A DNA stretch of 64,000 nucleotides from Balaenoptera acutorostrata (Eukaryota > Chordata > Mammalia > Artiodactyla > Balaenopteridae). The stretch's first letter is position 1. Each line of letters starts with the position of its first letter. Of the stretch, positions 12,040 to 23,039 are shown one piece after another. The translations under genes and the position numbers were made by a program. The stretch is taken from NCBI RefSeq assembly GCF_949987535.1, contig NC_080069.1, forward strand, positions 45,807,269 through 45,871,268, in the 5' to 3' direction. The notes beneath the pieces are model-generated. The model ran no database searches, was not told the DNA's origin, and saw only the letters and a program-made list of their open reading frames with translations.

Positions 12040-12990
12040 TATTCTTTAATTTCGTCATCTCAAAAATGCTCTATCAATTGAATTCTATAACATGTAATCT
12101 TTGGAGATTGGCTTTTTCCACTAAATGTAGTTCTCTAGGAAACTTACCAAGTTGTTGTGAGTATCAAGAGTTTGTTCATATTATTACTGAGTAGTATTCC
12201 ATATTATGGCTAGGCCGCAGTTTGTTTAAGCTTTTACCCACTGCTGTAGACAGTATGGTTTCCAATTTTTGGTTACTGCAAATAAAGCTACCACAAACAT
12301 TCATGTACAGGTTTTTGTGTGAACAAGTTTTTATTTCTCTAAAATAAATGCCTGAGAGTACAATCACTGAGTCACATGGTAACCACACATTTAATTTTTT
12401 AAGACACCTCTGTGCTCTTATCCAGAGTGTCTGCACCATTTAACATTTCCACCAGCAAGGTAAGAGTGATCCCCTTTCTCTGTATCAGTGCCAGCATTTG
12501 GTTTTGTCCCTATTTTAAATTTTTAGTCATTCTGATAAATATTTTATTTTCATTTTAATTGGCATTTCCCTAGCAACAAATGCTTTTGGACATCTATTGA
12601 TTATTTGCTCTTGATTATTAACTGTATGCCTTCTTCCATGAAATATCTTGTGCCAATTTTCTAATTGGATTGTTTGGTTTTTATTTATTTACTTTTTTGC
12701 TGTTGAGTTTGAAGAGTTATACATGTATTTTAGAAAGTAGTTCTTTTTCAGACATGCAGTTTACAACTATTTTCTCCCAGTGTTTAGCTTGTCTTTTTTC
12801 CTTAACAGAGCATTTCTCAGAACAAAAGTTTTCAATTTTGATAAAGTACAATTTATACTTTTTGATTTTATAGACTGTGCTTTTGGTGTCAAGTCTAGGA
12901 AAGCTTTGCATAGTCTGAGATCCCAGAGAATTTCTCCTATGGCTCTTTTTCTAAAGTTTTTATCATTTTATATTTTTACATTAATGTGCA
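12040..12990 (-). mobile_element. Ancient L1 ORF2 3' part, antisense
   Basis: Read on the plus strand the hallmarks follow in reverse-complement order: attactgagtagtattcca, ggtttccaatttttggtta, tttaacatttccaccagc, aattggcatttccctag, gattgtttggtttttattta, actattttctcccagtg. This is the C-terminal part of ORF2 and the region after it in old mammalian L1. The minus-strand frame 12176-12439 and plus-strand frame 12780-13151 lie in it and are not genes. Heavily diverged with many stops. Confidence 0.8.
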
Positions 12991-13620
12991 TAATCTATGG
13001 CCTCATTCCTGCCATTTGGGGCTGGAAGTTCAGGCTCCCCACGCCGTCTCCATTGATACCACAGATGGAACAGGGCTTGTTCCTAACTGACCAACTCTAC
13101 GTTCTGACTCTCTACTTAGCCTTCTCTGACCACCTTAGTAGGGAAGGTTGAAGTTGTGATGCCCAGAGAAAACCTGGCAATCGTGGAGGTCTTGCTAAGC
13201 CTTTGCTGACATGGATGGGTTGGAACCACAGATTTTTCTTTAGTGTTTGGCTAGAATCTGCAGTAACTGTCTAAAACTTTTCTGTTCTAAAACTGCACTG
13301 CCTTTATCCTGGTCCTTTTGCTAGAACGAGGAAAAAGTGTTGGGGCTTTTTAGACTGTGCCATTTGTTGGTTCCAGATTACTGTCTTTTTCAGCAACATG
13401 TCTGAGATATATGAGGCAAAAAAGAACACTGAGAGAGCTCACCACTGTGTTGTTTCTTGGGTTCCAAGGTTCCTAGCCAGTCTGCCTTCTTCTCTCCATG
13501 TTTCAGAGTCTACTTATGAATGTCTTGTATATTAGATCAAGGGCTTTTAGTTGTATTTAGTGGAAGAATAGGAAAAAGTGTATCTACTCCATGATCTTAG
13601 AAGCAGAAACGTATTTTATA
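12991..13620. other. Possible further retroelement sequence, unclassified
   Basis: Less AT-rich than its right flank. The end, gtggaagaataggaaaaagtg to actccatgatcttagaagc, resembles text seen at the 5' side of old L1 elements. The rest (cattcctgccatttggggc, ggcaatcgtggaggtcttgc) was not recognised. It may belong with the antisense L1 to its left or with the block at 10741. Confidence 0.3.
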
Positions 13621-15104
13621 TTTTAAAAGTACTCAGTAGTATCATACTATAAAAGTGTTTTTAATTGATTTTCAATATCTAATGTAACATAAGATATTCA
13701 ACAATTTTATGTTCCTCAAAAATAGTTCTTTATGTATTAATATATTTTAAAATAGTTAAATCAGTACTCAGGCTCTTAGCAGTTTTTAATGTTAAGTAGA
13801 TCATTGATTCAATGAAATGTTTTCATAAAACATGTATACTTATTTTTTAGTTGTCATTATAAGAATAATAAGCTATATGCAACTACATACTGACTTACAT
13901 CAGTGTTTCATATAGCAATTTTTGATATTTATTTTTAGTCATCATTTAATTTATACATAAGACTCAACAAAAATATTAAATTATAATGATTTATTTCAGT
14001 ATCATTATAAATCTACTTATTTAATATTATGGTTATTCTTACTTTATTTCTAACTTAATAATAAATTGACACATTTCCGGACTATATCCATTGCCTCCTG
14101 ATAAGCTAATGTTCTGTCATTCATTCTGTATGAGAATCTTTAACTTACTAAGCAAAACTTTGCATAATAACAGGTGAATTTTGTTTTAATTTTGGCTTAA
14201 TTCCAATTATATATTTTCAACCATTTTTAAGTCCATCACAAGGTCTTTGACCTTTCAAAATACTTTGTAGAAATAACTACTACTCTTGAAATCCAGTTAC
14301 ATGAGAAATGCAGTTTCTTTTACACATCTCCTAAAATAATATTTAGCCCCATTGCAAATATTTCAAAGATTTCTGTGTCTTTCTTGCTTGACCTCTATTC
14401 CAAGCAGCAGTTGATCTTTATTGGTTATTCTGACTCGAATGCTTAATCATAAAATCAAACCAAGGAATTTTCTGGGGATCTATGGTAATCAGAAGTGTTC
14501 TTTAGAATTTAAGGCTCTGTTATGCCTACTGATATGTATGTGGAAAAATACTACAATAATGAAACAGAGAGTAGGAAGTCAGGCATAAAAAACACCCCAG
14601 AGAAAATAAGGAAGAATTTTCACAATTGCAATTATATAATATTTTCTTAATTCTGTGGAAAGAGAAGGAGTTTTGGAGGGAAATATATGGAGAAAAAGGA
14701 GGAAAAGGTGATGCTGTGAACTGAAATACTTAATGCCATTTATGTCATTTACATTTCCACACATTTGGTGGGAACTATTTAGGTCATCAAATTAAGGTGC
14801 TCCTTTGTTTCACCAACTTCTATAGTGCAGATAGCATGGTTATAAGTTAAAACAATTCTGTTTTTAGGAGTTTATTAATTTTTCTTCTTGTGATCTTTCT
14901 GGTAAGAGAAACCTCTAAATATAGTCTTTAATGTTAATGAAATTCTCAGTAACTTAGTTTTCCTGGAAATTAAAATTTGTAATAAAATGCTTTCCATACA
15001 ATTCAAAGTTAAAATTGTACAAAGGTTTAGCAAAATCCAAAATATTCAAAGAAATCTTCAAAAACTAAACATTAAGAAAACAAACCACTCATAAAAAAAA
15101 AAAA
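13621..15104. other. Very AT-rich DNA, no gene seen
   Basis: 13.6-14.3 kb is dominated by ttta/taat words without a clear repeat unit. One 61-codon minus frame (14579-14764) has no motif. An A14 tract at 15093-15106 abuts the following L1. Confidence 0.5.
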
Positions 15105-15925
15105 AAGAGCCAAAGATCTGAACAGGCATCTCACCAAAGAAGGCATATAGATGACAAATAAGTGTATGAAAATATAGTAAGTATTTTTGGTCATTAGTGA
15201 TTAGAAAATTAAAATGAGATACCACTACATGTTAGATAGGCTAAAATTTAAAAAGATATATGACAGTGTCAATTTTCAGTGAAGATGTGGAGTGACAGGA
15301 ATGCTCATTCAATGCTGGTGGGAATGCCAAATGGTACAGCTACTTTGGAAGACAGCGTAGCAGTTTCTTATAAAGCTAAACGTAGTCTTACAATACAATA
15401 AGCAATCGTGTTCCTAAGTATATACCCAACTGATCTGAAAAGTATGTCCACACAAAAATATACACATGAATGTTTATAACAACTTTATTCATAATCACTC
15501 AAGAACAAGAAGCAAAAAAAATTCTTCAATAGGTGAATGAATAAACAAATTGTGGTGAATCAATAAAATTAAATATTAGAAATTTAAAAATTAGTTACAG
15601 AATGATGAAAATATATAAATGAATCTTAAATGCATAATGCTAAGTGAAATAAGCCAGTCTGAATAGGCTTGATAATGAATGATCCCAATCTAGAACATTC
15701 AGGAAATATAAAACTATAGTGACATTAAAAATATCAGTGGTTGACAGGGATTCACGAGGGGAAGTAAAATGTTGAATAGGTGAAGCAGGGGGGAATTTTT
15801 AGGGTGATGAAACTATCCTGTACAATATTATAATTTTAGATACAACACACTATTCATTTGTCAAAACCTATTGAACTTCGCAGCACAAAGAGTAAACCTT
15901 ATTGTATGAAAAGTTTATAAAATAA
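15105..15925 (+). mobile_element. Ancient L1 (L1M-type) ORF2 end and 3' UTR
   Basis: Sense-strand hallmarks of the L1 ORF2 C-terminus, much decayed: gaacaggcatctcaccaaag, gagataccactacatg, ggtgggaatgccaaatggt, taagtgaaataagccagtc, then 3'-UTR words ctattcatttgtcaaaacc and cacaaagagtaaacc. Many indels and stops make it a relic. Confidence 0.8.
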
Positions 15926-15944
15926 TTTAGAAGCTTATGGGAAT

Positions 15945-16430
15945 CACAGAATGTAGTGCATATAACAAAACAATAAGCCAGAAAGAGAAAAACAAATATT
16001 GTATATTAACGCATATATGTAGAATCTAGAAAAATGGTACAGATGAATCTATTTGTAGGACAGGAATAGAGACATAGACATAGAGAATGGACGTGTGGAC
16101 ATGGCGGGGAAGGGGAGGGTGGGACGAACTGGGAGATTAGGTTTGACATAGATACACTACCATGTGTAAAATAGATAGCTAGTGAGAACCTGCTGTATAG
16201 CACAGGGAACTCAGCTCGATGCTCTGTAATGACCTAGATGGGGGGGAAGGGGGAAGGGAGGTCCAAGAGGGAGGGGATATAGGTATACATATAGCTGATT
16301 CACTTCATTGTGCAGCAGAAACTAACACAACATTGTAAAGCAATTATACTCCAATAACATAGAATAAAATAAAATGAAATAAAGTAAAATAAAATATTTA
16401 GCTGTAAAAAATAAAAAAGAAAAGAAAGAA
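15945..16430 (+). mobile_element. 5'-truncated L1 3' end, younger than its left neighbour
   Basis: Contains taagccagaaagagaaaaac, tatgtagaatctagaaaaatg, ggacaggaatagagacatag, gatagctagtgagaacctgc, cattgtgcagcagaaac and caattatactccaata, the 3' terminus of a cetartiodactyl L1. It ends in an irregular ataaa-rich tail (about 16362-16430). The minus frame 16006-16203 is a by-product. The left edge is approximate and no TSD was identified. Confidence 0.85.
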
Positions 16431-16684
16431 ACAACCTGGGGTAAAGGTATTGATCTTAAAACTTTGGAAATGAATCGTGTCTGAAGAACAAGAAAGTGAA
16501 CATAAACTGTGCTCTAATTAATGAAAATTTTTTTGAAGGTAACAAATAGCAACTTTGACCCTGCTGTACATGCACACTGGCATTAAACTATTACATAAAT
16601 AATTGTATATAAAGAGACAGTTTTCTGACTTTTGAAGTGAGTGTTTGTAGATAAACAAGCAATGCAAGCTAAAATGATCCATGG

Positions 16685-17663
16685 ACAAGAGACCTTCAAG
16701 GTGACGGAGGAGTAAGATATGGAGATCACCTTTGTCCCCACAAATACATCAGAAATACATCTACATGTGGAACAACTCCTACAGAACACCTACTGAACAC
16801 TGGCAGAAGACCTCAGACTTCCCAAAAGGCAAGAAACCCCACGTACCTGGGTAGGGCAAAAGAAAAAAGAAAAGACAGAGACAAAATAATAGGGACGGGA
16901 CCTGTACCAGTGGGAGGGAGCTGTGAAGGAGGAAAAGTTTCCACACACTAGGAAGCCCATTCACTGGCAGAGACGGGGGATGGTGGGGAGGGGAAGCTTT
17001 GGAGCCGCGGAGGAGAGCGCAGCCACAGGGGTGCGGAGGGCAAAGCGGAGAGATTCCCGCACAGAGGATCCGTGCCGACCTGCACTCACCAGGCTGAGAG
17101 GCTTGTCTGCTCATCTGCTGGGGCGGTTGGGGGCTGAGAGCTGAGGCTCGGGCTTTGGAGGTCAGATCCCAGGGAGAGGACTGGGGTTGGCTGCATGAAC
17201 ACAGCCTGAAGGGGGCTAGTGCATCACAGCTAGCTGGGAGAGAGTCCGGGACATAGTCTGGGGCTGCCTAAGAGACAAGAGATCATTGTTTCGGGGTGCG
17301 TGAGGAGAAGGGATTCAGAACACCACCTAAATGAGCTCCAGAGATGGGCACAAGCCGCGGCTATCAGCGTGGACCCCCGAGACGGGCATGAAACACTAAG
17401 GCTGCTGTGGCAGCCACCAAGAAGCCTGTGTGTGAGCACAGGTCACTCTCCACACCTCCCCTCCTGGAAGCCTGTGCAGCCTGCCACTGCCAGGGCCCCA
17501 TGATCCAGGAACAAATTCCCTAGGAGAACACACATTGCACCACAGGCTGTTGCAATGTCACGCCAGCCTCTGCCATCGCAGGCTCGCCCCACATTCCGTA
17601 CCCCTCCCTCCCCCCGGCCTTCATGAGCCAGAGCCCCCTAATCAGCTGCTCCTTTAACCCCAT
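16685..17663 (+). promoter_or_regulatory. L1 5' UTR (internal promoter region), CpG-rich
   Basis: Starts near gagaccttcaaggtgacgg and runs through gagccgcggaggagagcgc, gcacagaggatccgtgcc, cattgtttcggggtgcgtg, aagccgcggctatcagcg and cctccctccccccggcc to ctgctcctttaacccc. This is the GC- and CpG-richest kilobase of the window. In L1 families this segment carries the RNA polymerase II promoter; whether this copy retains activity cannot be judged. A 111-codon minus frame (16779-17114) and shorter plus frames reflect high GC and not coding. Confidence 0.85.
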
Positions 17664-17690
17664 CCTAGAAAAAAATACCTAGAAAAAAAT

Positions 17691-20662
17691 GACAATGAAA
17701 ACACAAAGACCCAAAACCTATGGGATGCAGCAAAAACAGTTCTAAAAGGGAAGTTTATAGCAATACAATCCTACCTCAAGAAACAAGAAACATCTAAAAT
17801 AAACAACCTAAGCTTACACCTAAAGCAATTAGAGAAAGAAGAACAAAAAAACCCAAAATTAGCAGAAGGAAAGAAATCATAAATATCAGATCAGAAATAA
17901 ATGAAAAAGAAATGAAGGAAACAGTAGCAAAGATCAATAAAACTGAAGGGTGGTTCTTTGAGAAGATAAACAAAATTGATAAACTATTAGACAGACTCAT
18001 CAAGAAAAAAAGGGAAAAGACTTAAATCAATAGAATTAGAAATGAAAAAGGAGAAGTAACAACTGACACTGCAGAAATAAAAAGGATCATGAGAGATTAC
18101 TACAGGCAACTATATACCAATAAAATGGACAACCTGGAAGAAATGGACAAATTCTTAGAAAAGCACAACCTTCTGAGTCTGAACCAGGAAGAAATAGAAA
18201 ATATTAACAGATCAATCACAAGCACTGAAATTGAGACTATGATTAAAAATCTTCCAACAAACAAAAGCCACATGTCTTCACAGGCGAATTCTATCAAACG
18301 TTTACAGAAGAGCTAACACCTATCCTTCTCAAACTCTTCCAAAATATAGCAGAGGGAGGAACACTCCCAAACTCATTCTATGAGACCACCATCACCCTGA
18401 TACCACAACCAGACAAAGATATCACAAAACAAGAACACTACAGGCCAATATCACTGATGAACATAGATACAAAAAACCTCAACAAAATACTAGCAAACAG
18501 AATCCAACAGCACTTTAAAAGGATCATACACCATGATCAAGTGGGGTTTATCCCAGGAATGCAAGGATTCTTCAATATACACAAATCAAACAATGTGATA
18601 AACCATATTAACAAATTGAAGGAGAAAAACCATATGATCATTTCAATAGATGCAGAGAAAGGTTTCCACAAAATTCAACACCGATTTATGATAAAAACCC
18701 TCCAGAAAGTAGGCATAGAGGGAACTTACCTCAACATAATAAAGGCCGTATATGACAAACCCACAGCCAACATTGTTCTCAATGGTGAATAACTTAAACC
18801 AGTTCCACTAAGATCAGGAACAAGATAAGGTTGTCCACTCTCACTACTATTATTCAACATAGTTTTGGAAGTTTTAGCCACAGCAATCAGCGAAGAAAAA
18901 GAAATAAAAGGAATCCAAGTCAGAAAAGAAGAAATAAAGCTGTCACTGTTTTCAGATGACATGATACTATACATAGAGAATCCTAAAGATGCTACCAGAA
19001 AACTACCAGACCTAATCAATGAATTTGGTGGGGTAGCAGGATACAGAACTTATGCACAGAAATCTTTTGCATTCCTATACACTAATGATGAAAAAGCTGA
19101 AAGAGAAATTAAGGGAGCACTCCCATTTACCATTGCAACAAAAAGAATAAAATACCTAGGAATAAACCTACCTAAGGAGACAAAGACCTGTATGCAGAAA
19201 ACTAGAAGACACTGATGAAAGAAATTAAAGATGATACAAACAGGTGGAGAGATATACCATGTTCTTGGATTGGAAGAATCAACATTGTGAAAATGACTAT
19301 ACTACCCAAAGCAATCTACAGATTCAATGCAGTCCCTATCAAACTACCAATGGCATTCTTCACAGAACTAGAACAAAAATTTCACAATTTGTATGGAAAC
19401 TCAAAAGACACCTAATAGCCAAAGCAATCTTGAGAAAGGAAAATGGAGCTGGAGGAATCAGGCTCCCTGACTTCAGACTATACTACAAAGCTACAGTAAT
19501 CAAGACAGTATAGTACTGGCACAAAAACAGAAATATAGGTCAATGGAACCGGATGAAAAGCCCAGAGATAAACCCACACACATATGGTCACGTTATTTTT
19601 GATAAAGGAGGCAAGAATATACAATGGAGAAAAGACAGCCTCTTCAATAAGTGGTGCTGGGAAAACTGGACAGCTACATGTAAAAGAAAGAAATTAGAAC
19701 ACTCCCTAACATCATACACAAAAATAAACTCAAAATGGATTAAAGACCTAAATGTAAGGCCAGACACTATAAAACTCTTAGAGGAAAACATAGGCAGAAC
19801 ACTCTATGACATAAATCACAGCAAGATCCTTTTTGACCCACCTCTTAGAGAAATGGAAATAAAAACAAAAATAAACAAATGGGACCTAATGAAACTTAAA
19901 AGCTTTTGCACAACAAAGGAAACCATAAACAAGATGAAAGACAACCCTCAGAATGGGAGAAAATATTTGCAAATGAAGCAACTGACAAAAGATTAATCTC
20001 CAAAATTTACAAGCAGCTCATGCAGCTCAATATCAAAAAAACAAAAACTCAATCCCAAAATGGGCAGAAGACCTAAACAGACATTTCTCCAAAGAAGATA
20101 TACAGATTGCCAACAAACATATGAAAGCATGCTCAACATCACTAATCATTAGAGAAATGCAAATCAATACTACAATAAGGTATCACCTCACACCGGTCAG
20201 AATGGCCATCATCAAAAAATCTACAAATAATAAATGCTAGAGAGGGTGTGGAGAAAAGGGAACCCTCTTGCACTGTTGGTGGGATGTAAATTGATACAGC
20301 CACTATGGAGAAAAATATGGAGTTTCCTCAAAAAACTATAAATAGAACTACCATATGACCCAGTTATCCCACTACTGGGCATATACTGTGAGAAAACCAT
20401 AATTCAAAAAGGGTCATGTACCACAATGGTTATTGCAGTTCTATTTATAGTAGCCAGGACATGGAAGGAACCTAAGTGTCCATCGACAGATGAATGGATA
20501 AAGAAGATGTGGCACATATTTACAATGGAATATTACTCAGCCATATAAAGAAACGAAATTGAGTTGTTTGTAGTGGTGTGCATGGACCTAGAGACTGTCA
20601 TACAGGGTGAAGTAAGTCAGGAAGGGAAACATAAATACTGTATGCTAACACATATATATGGA
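17691..20662 (+). pseudogene. L1 ORF2 remnant (reverse transcriptase and C-terminal part)
   Basis: ORF2 encodes the L1 endonuclease/reverse transcriptase that copies L1 RNA at a nicked target. Here only the region from just after the endonuclease remains, in broken frames: 18089-18316, 18457-18792, 18865-19215, 19215-19415 and 19553-19996. About ten bases are missing near 18273, shifting frame inside the conserved segment before GEFYQ. TAA stops sit at 18790-18792 and 18826-18828. The catalytic FADD box reads FSDD (codons 18949-18960), retaining both aspartates. The end of the frame lies near 20662. The copy is dead. Confidence 0.9.
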
Positions 20663-21031
20663 ATCCAAAAAAAAAAAAGTTTCTGAAGAACCTAGGGGCA
20701 GGACAGGAATAAAGACGCAGATGTAGAGAATGGACTTGAGGACGTAGGGAGGGGAAAGGGTAAGAGGGATGAAGTGAAAGCGTGGCATGGACTTATATAC
20801 ACTACCAAATGTAAAATAGATAGCTAGTGGGAAGCCGCCACATAGCACAGGGAGATCAGCTCCGTGCTTTGTGACCACCTAGAGGTGTGGGATAGGGAGG
20901 GTGGGAGGGAGCCGCAAGAGGGAGGAGCTATGGGGATATATGTATATATATAGTTGATTCACTTTGTTATAAAGCAGAAACCAACACACCATTTTAAAGC
21001 AATTATACTCCAATAAAGATGTTAAAAAAAA
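20663..21031 (+). other. L1 3' UTR and A tail
   Basis: An internal A-run (20669-20678) follows the ORF2 end, then agaacctaggggcaggac, gatagctagtgggaagccg, gatagggagggtgggagg and caattatactccaataaag before the terminal A run. The minus frames 20645-20878 and 20879-21082 are complements of this and not genes. Confidence 0.85.
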
Positions 21032-21379
21032 TAACTGATCCATGTGGCAATGGATTAAAATCTGAGCTCTCACAGAACTCAAGTTTAGATTAAGATATAA
21101 TACTGATGGTTATATTTGTATATGTACCCAATTTAGTACAAATACATATATCTCTTTGTTCTGTCAGCTGAAAGGACCTAACAAATGACAGTCCAGTAGC
21201 TATGAACATACCTAGCACCCAGATCTTGGTTTCTGATACCATTTTCCCATTAAATGCATTGGAGTTCCTTGGATACATGGCTGATTCTAGGACTAGGGCA
21301 GGAAATATACATGATGAACCTGCAGAATTGTGCAGTCCAGGAAGTAAGGATGTGCTCAAAACAAAATAATACAAAAACA
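21032..21379. other. Spacer between two L1 elements
   Basis: Starts with the right TSD of the L1. A 96-codon minus frame (21090-21380) has no recognised homology. The last 50 bases may already belong to the following L1M. Confidence 0.4.
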
Positions 21380-22245
21380 CAATGAGGGGGATATGTCAGT
21401 GGAATGGAAACCAGCTGTAAGTGCTCCCAATGGCCAAAGCAGTAATAACTTGAGCAACAAAAATGAATAAAGTAGTACTAGATTGTAACCAAAAGTATAA
21501 AATATGCTGATATAAATGAATGAATGAATGAATGAATGAATATAAAGAATAGATGGAAGAATTCAAAATAATTTATGTAGATACTCTACCCATGAGAAGG
21601 TAAAGTATTGCTTAAGTGTGGGCTGTGCACAGTGACTTCCAAAGAACACAGTATGGAAAAGGGGGTGGGGGAAGATTTACTTTACAGCAAAGAAATCTGA
21701 CAAATGCTACCTCAGCTGGATGATCAAGGTTAATATCAACAGTGATAAGTCATATTATTATTTATTCTTGATGTAATGTGATGAGAATGGTACTTTTCCT
21801 CTGTGGTCTTCCTCCCCAAATCCCAGAACCCCATTCTAATAATGAGGAAAACAACCAAAAAATCTCAATAGAGAGATCTTCAAAATATCCGTACTCCTCA
21901 AAACTGTCAGGGTTGTCAAGAATAAGGAAATCATGAGAAACTGAGATAGCCAAGAGGAGCCTAAAGAAACATGGCAACTAAATGGAGTGTGGTACTTTAC
22001 TTGGGATCTGGGAAGAGAAATAGGACATTAGGCAAAACTAAGGCAATCTGAAAAATAATATGTCATAATGATGTATCAGTATTGGTTGATTAATTGTAAT
22101 GAAGCTACCCTAATAATGTAAGATGGTGATAATAGGGGAAACTGGGTGAAGGGTATATGGGAATTCCCTTCATTATTTTCACAATCCTCCTATTAATCTA
22201 AAATTGTTGTAGAAAATGAAGTTTAATTGTTTAAAAGGTATAGCA
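21380..22245 (+). mobile_element. Ancient L1M 3' UTR
   Basis: In order: aatgagggggatatgtcag, aataatttatgtagatactc, ctcagctggatgatcaagg, cagtgataagtcat, gtggtcttcctccccaaa, tactcctcaaaactgtcag, gatgtatcagtattggttg, taataggggaaactgggtg and gggtatatgggaattccc. This order matches the long 3' UTR of L1M families. It contains the (TGAA)n run at 21516-21542. No coding remains. Confidence 0.8.
21516..21542. repeat. (TGAA)n microsatellite
   Basis: About six to seven tandem tgaa units, grown from a tgaatgaa-containing part of the surrounding L1M 3' UTR. Confidence 0.9.
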
Positions 22246-22782
22246 AAAAATTCAAAAAAATGTCAATTTGAATCCTCTCTGATCTTTCTTACACAGTTTC
22301 TCTCTTATCCAGTATCACATTAGCCTTGCAGGTATGAAATTGATGAGCCGATACTAACCCCCTGAGCTTCGTGGGAATGTCCAACCCTAACTCCTCCCAT
22401 TCCGCTTTTAGTGCATTCTGGGTCACTTTTGCCTGCCAAAATTCAAATTCAAAATTGCTCCTCCCCTTCTGCTCCCTCTCTTTCCCTCCTTGGACCCTCC
22501 CTAAAGCTGCCCTCAGCTACTCACTGCCCTCATCCCTCCCACTTGCCCTGGGGTGGAGGTATAGGAGACAAGAAAGTGGAAACAGTCCACTTGAATGTGT
22601 ATAAAGGTGCTATAATTTGAATGTTAGTTAACTGTGCCCAAGAATTTTATATTGCAAGAAGCATGAATACCTACTCTATAATCAGGCTCTTAACAAGCAT
22701 TTTGTTTTGATATGTTTTCATTTCTTTTTCACATATATGCTAGTTCTCCTTCTTACTAGCTGAACAGCTTACTTTTCTTTCT
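22246..22782. other. Moderately GC-rich single-copy-looking DNA
   Basis: Pyrimidine-rich patch at 22455-22545 (ctccctctctttccctcc). Two overlapping plus frames of 69-77 codons (22371-22620) have no domain and their composition follows the CT-rich tract. Confidence 0.45.
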
Positions 22783-22862
22783 CTTTTTTTTTGTTTTTTT
22801 CTTCCAATTTTATTGAGATATAATGGACATACAGCACTGTACAGATTTAAAGAACTTGTTAA
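22783..22862 (-). mobile_element. L1 3' tail fragment, antisense
   Basis: A T-rich start then ccaattttattgagatataa and ggacatacagcactgtac. This is the reverse complement of the extreme 3' end of L1MA-type elements. Confidence 0.7.
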
Positions 22863-23039
22863 TTTTCTTGACTAAGCAGTTTGTTTCTTCTAACCATGGA
22901 GAAATAAAAGGATCCTTAGATCTGATTTAGTCAAGCATCCAATAACTGAACAAGAGAACCTTTGGTCACTGAAAACTTTCCTAACCATTCAATTTAATTG
23001 CACCATTTTAGTGTGTGCTGTGTTGCACCTTCATCTTAT

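Larger units (their letters stand above)
16685..21031 (+). mobile_element. Cetartiodactyl L1 with intact ends but a large internal deletion
   Basis: Layout: 5' UTR 16685-17663, junction 17664-17690, ORF2 from the end of the endonuclease region through reverse transcriptase to the C-terminus (17691 to about 20662), 3' UTR to the A tail at about 21024-21031. Diverged TSDs share tgatccatg with partly matching flanks at 16671-16688 and 21032-21050, so the 5' end looks original rather than truncated. ORF1 and most of the endonuclease are missing. Length is 4.35 kb against roughly 6-7 kb expected for full length. It cannot be autonomous. Confidence 0.9.

Noticed and set aside
12780..13151. 123-codon plus frame, the second longest in the window
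   Set aside because: Its first half is the antisense strand of an old L1 and the rest is unclassified repeat-like sequence. No domain is present.
16779..17114. 111-codon minus frame with Pro/Ser/Leu-rich composition
   Set aside because: It is the complement of the GC-rich L1 5' UTR, where stop codons are rare by composition.
19553..19996. 147-codon plus frame
   Set aside because: It is the C-terminal remnant of L1 ORF2 and is reported as part of that pseudogene, not as a gene.
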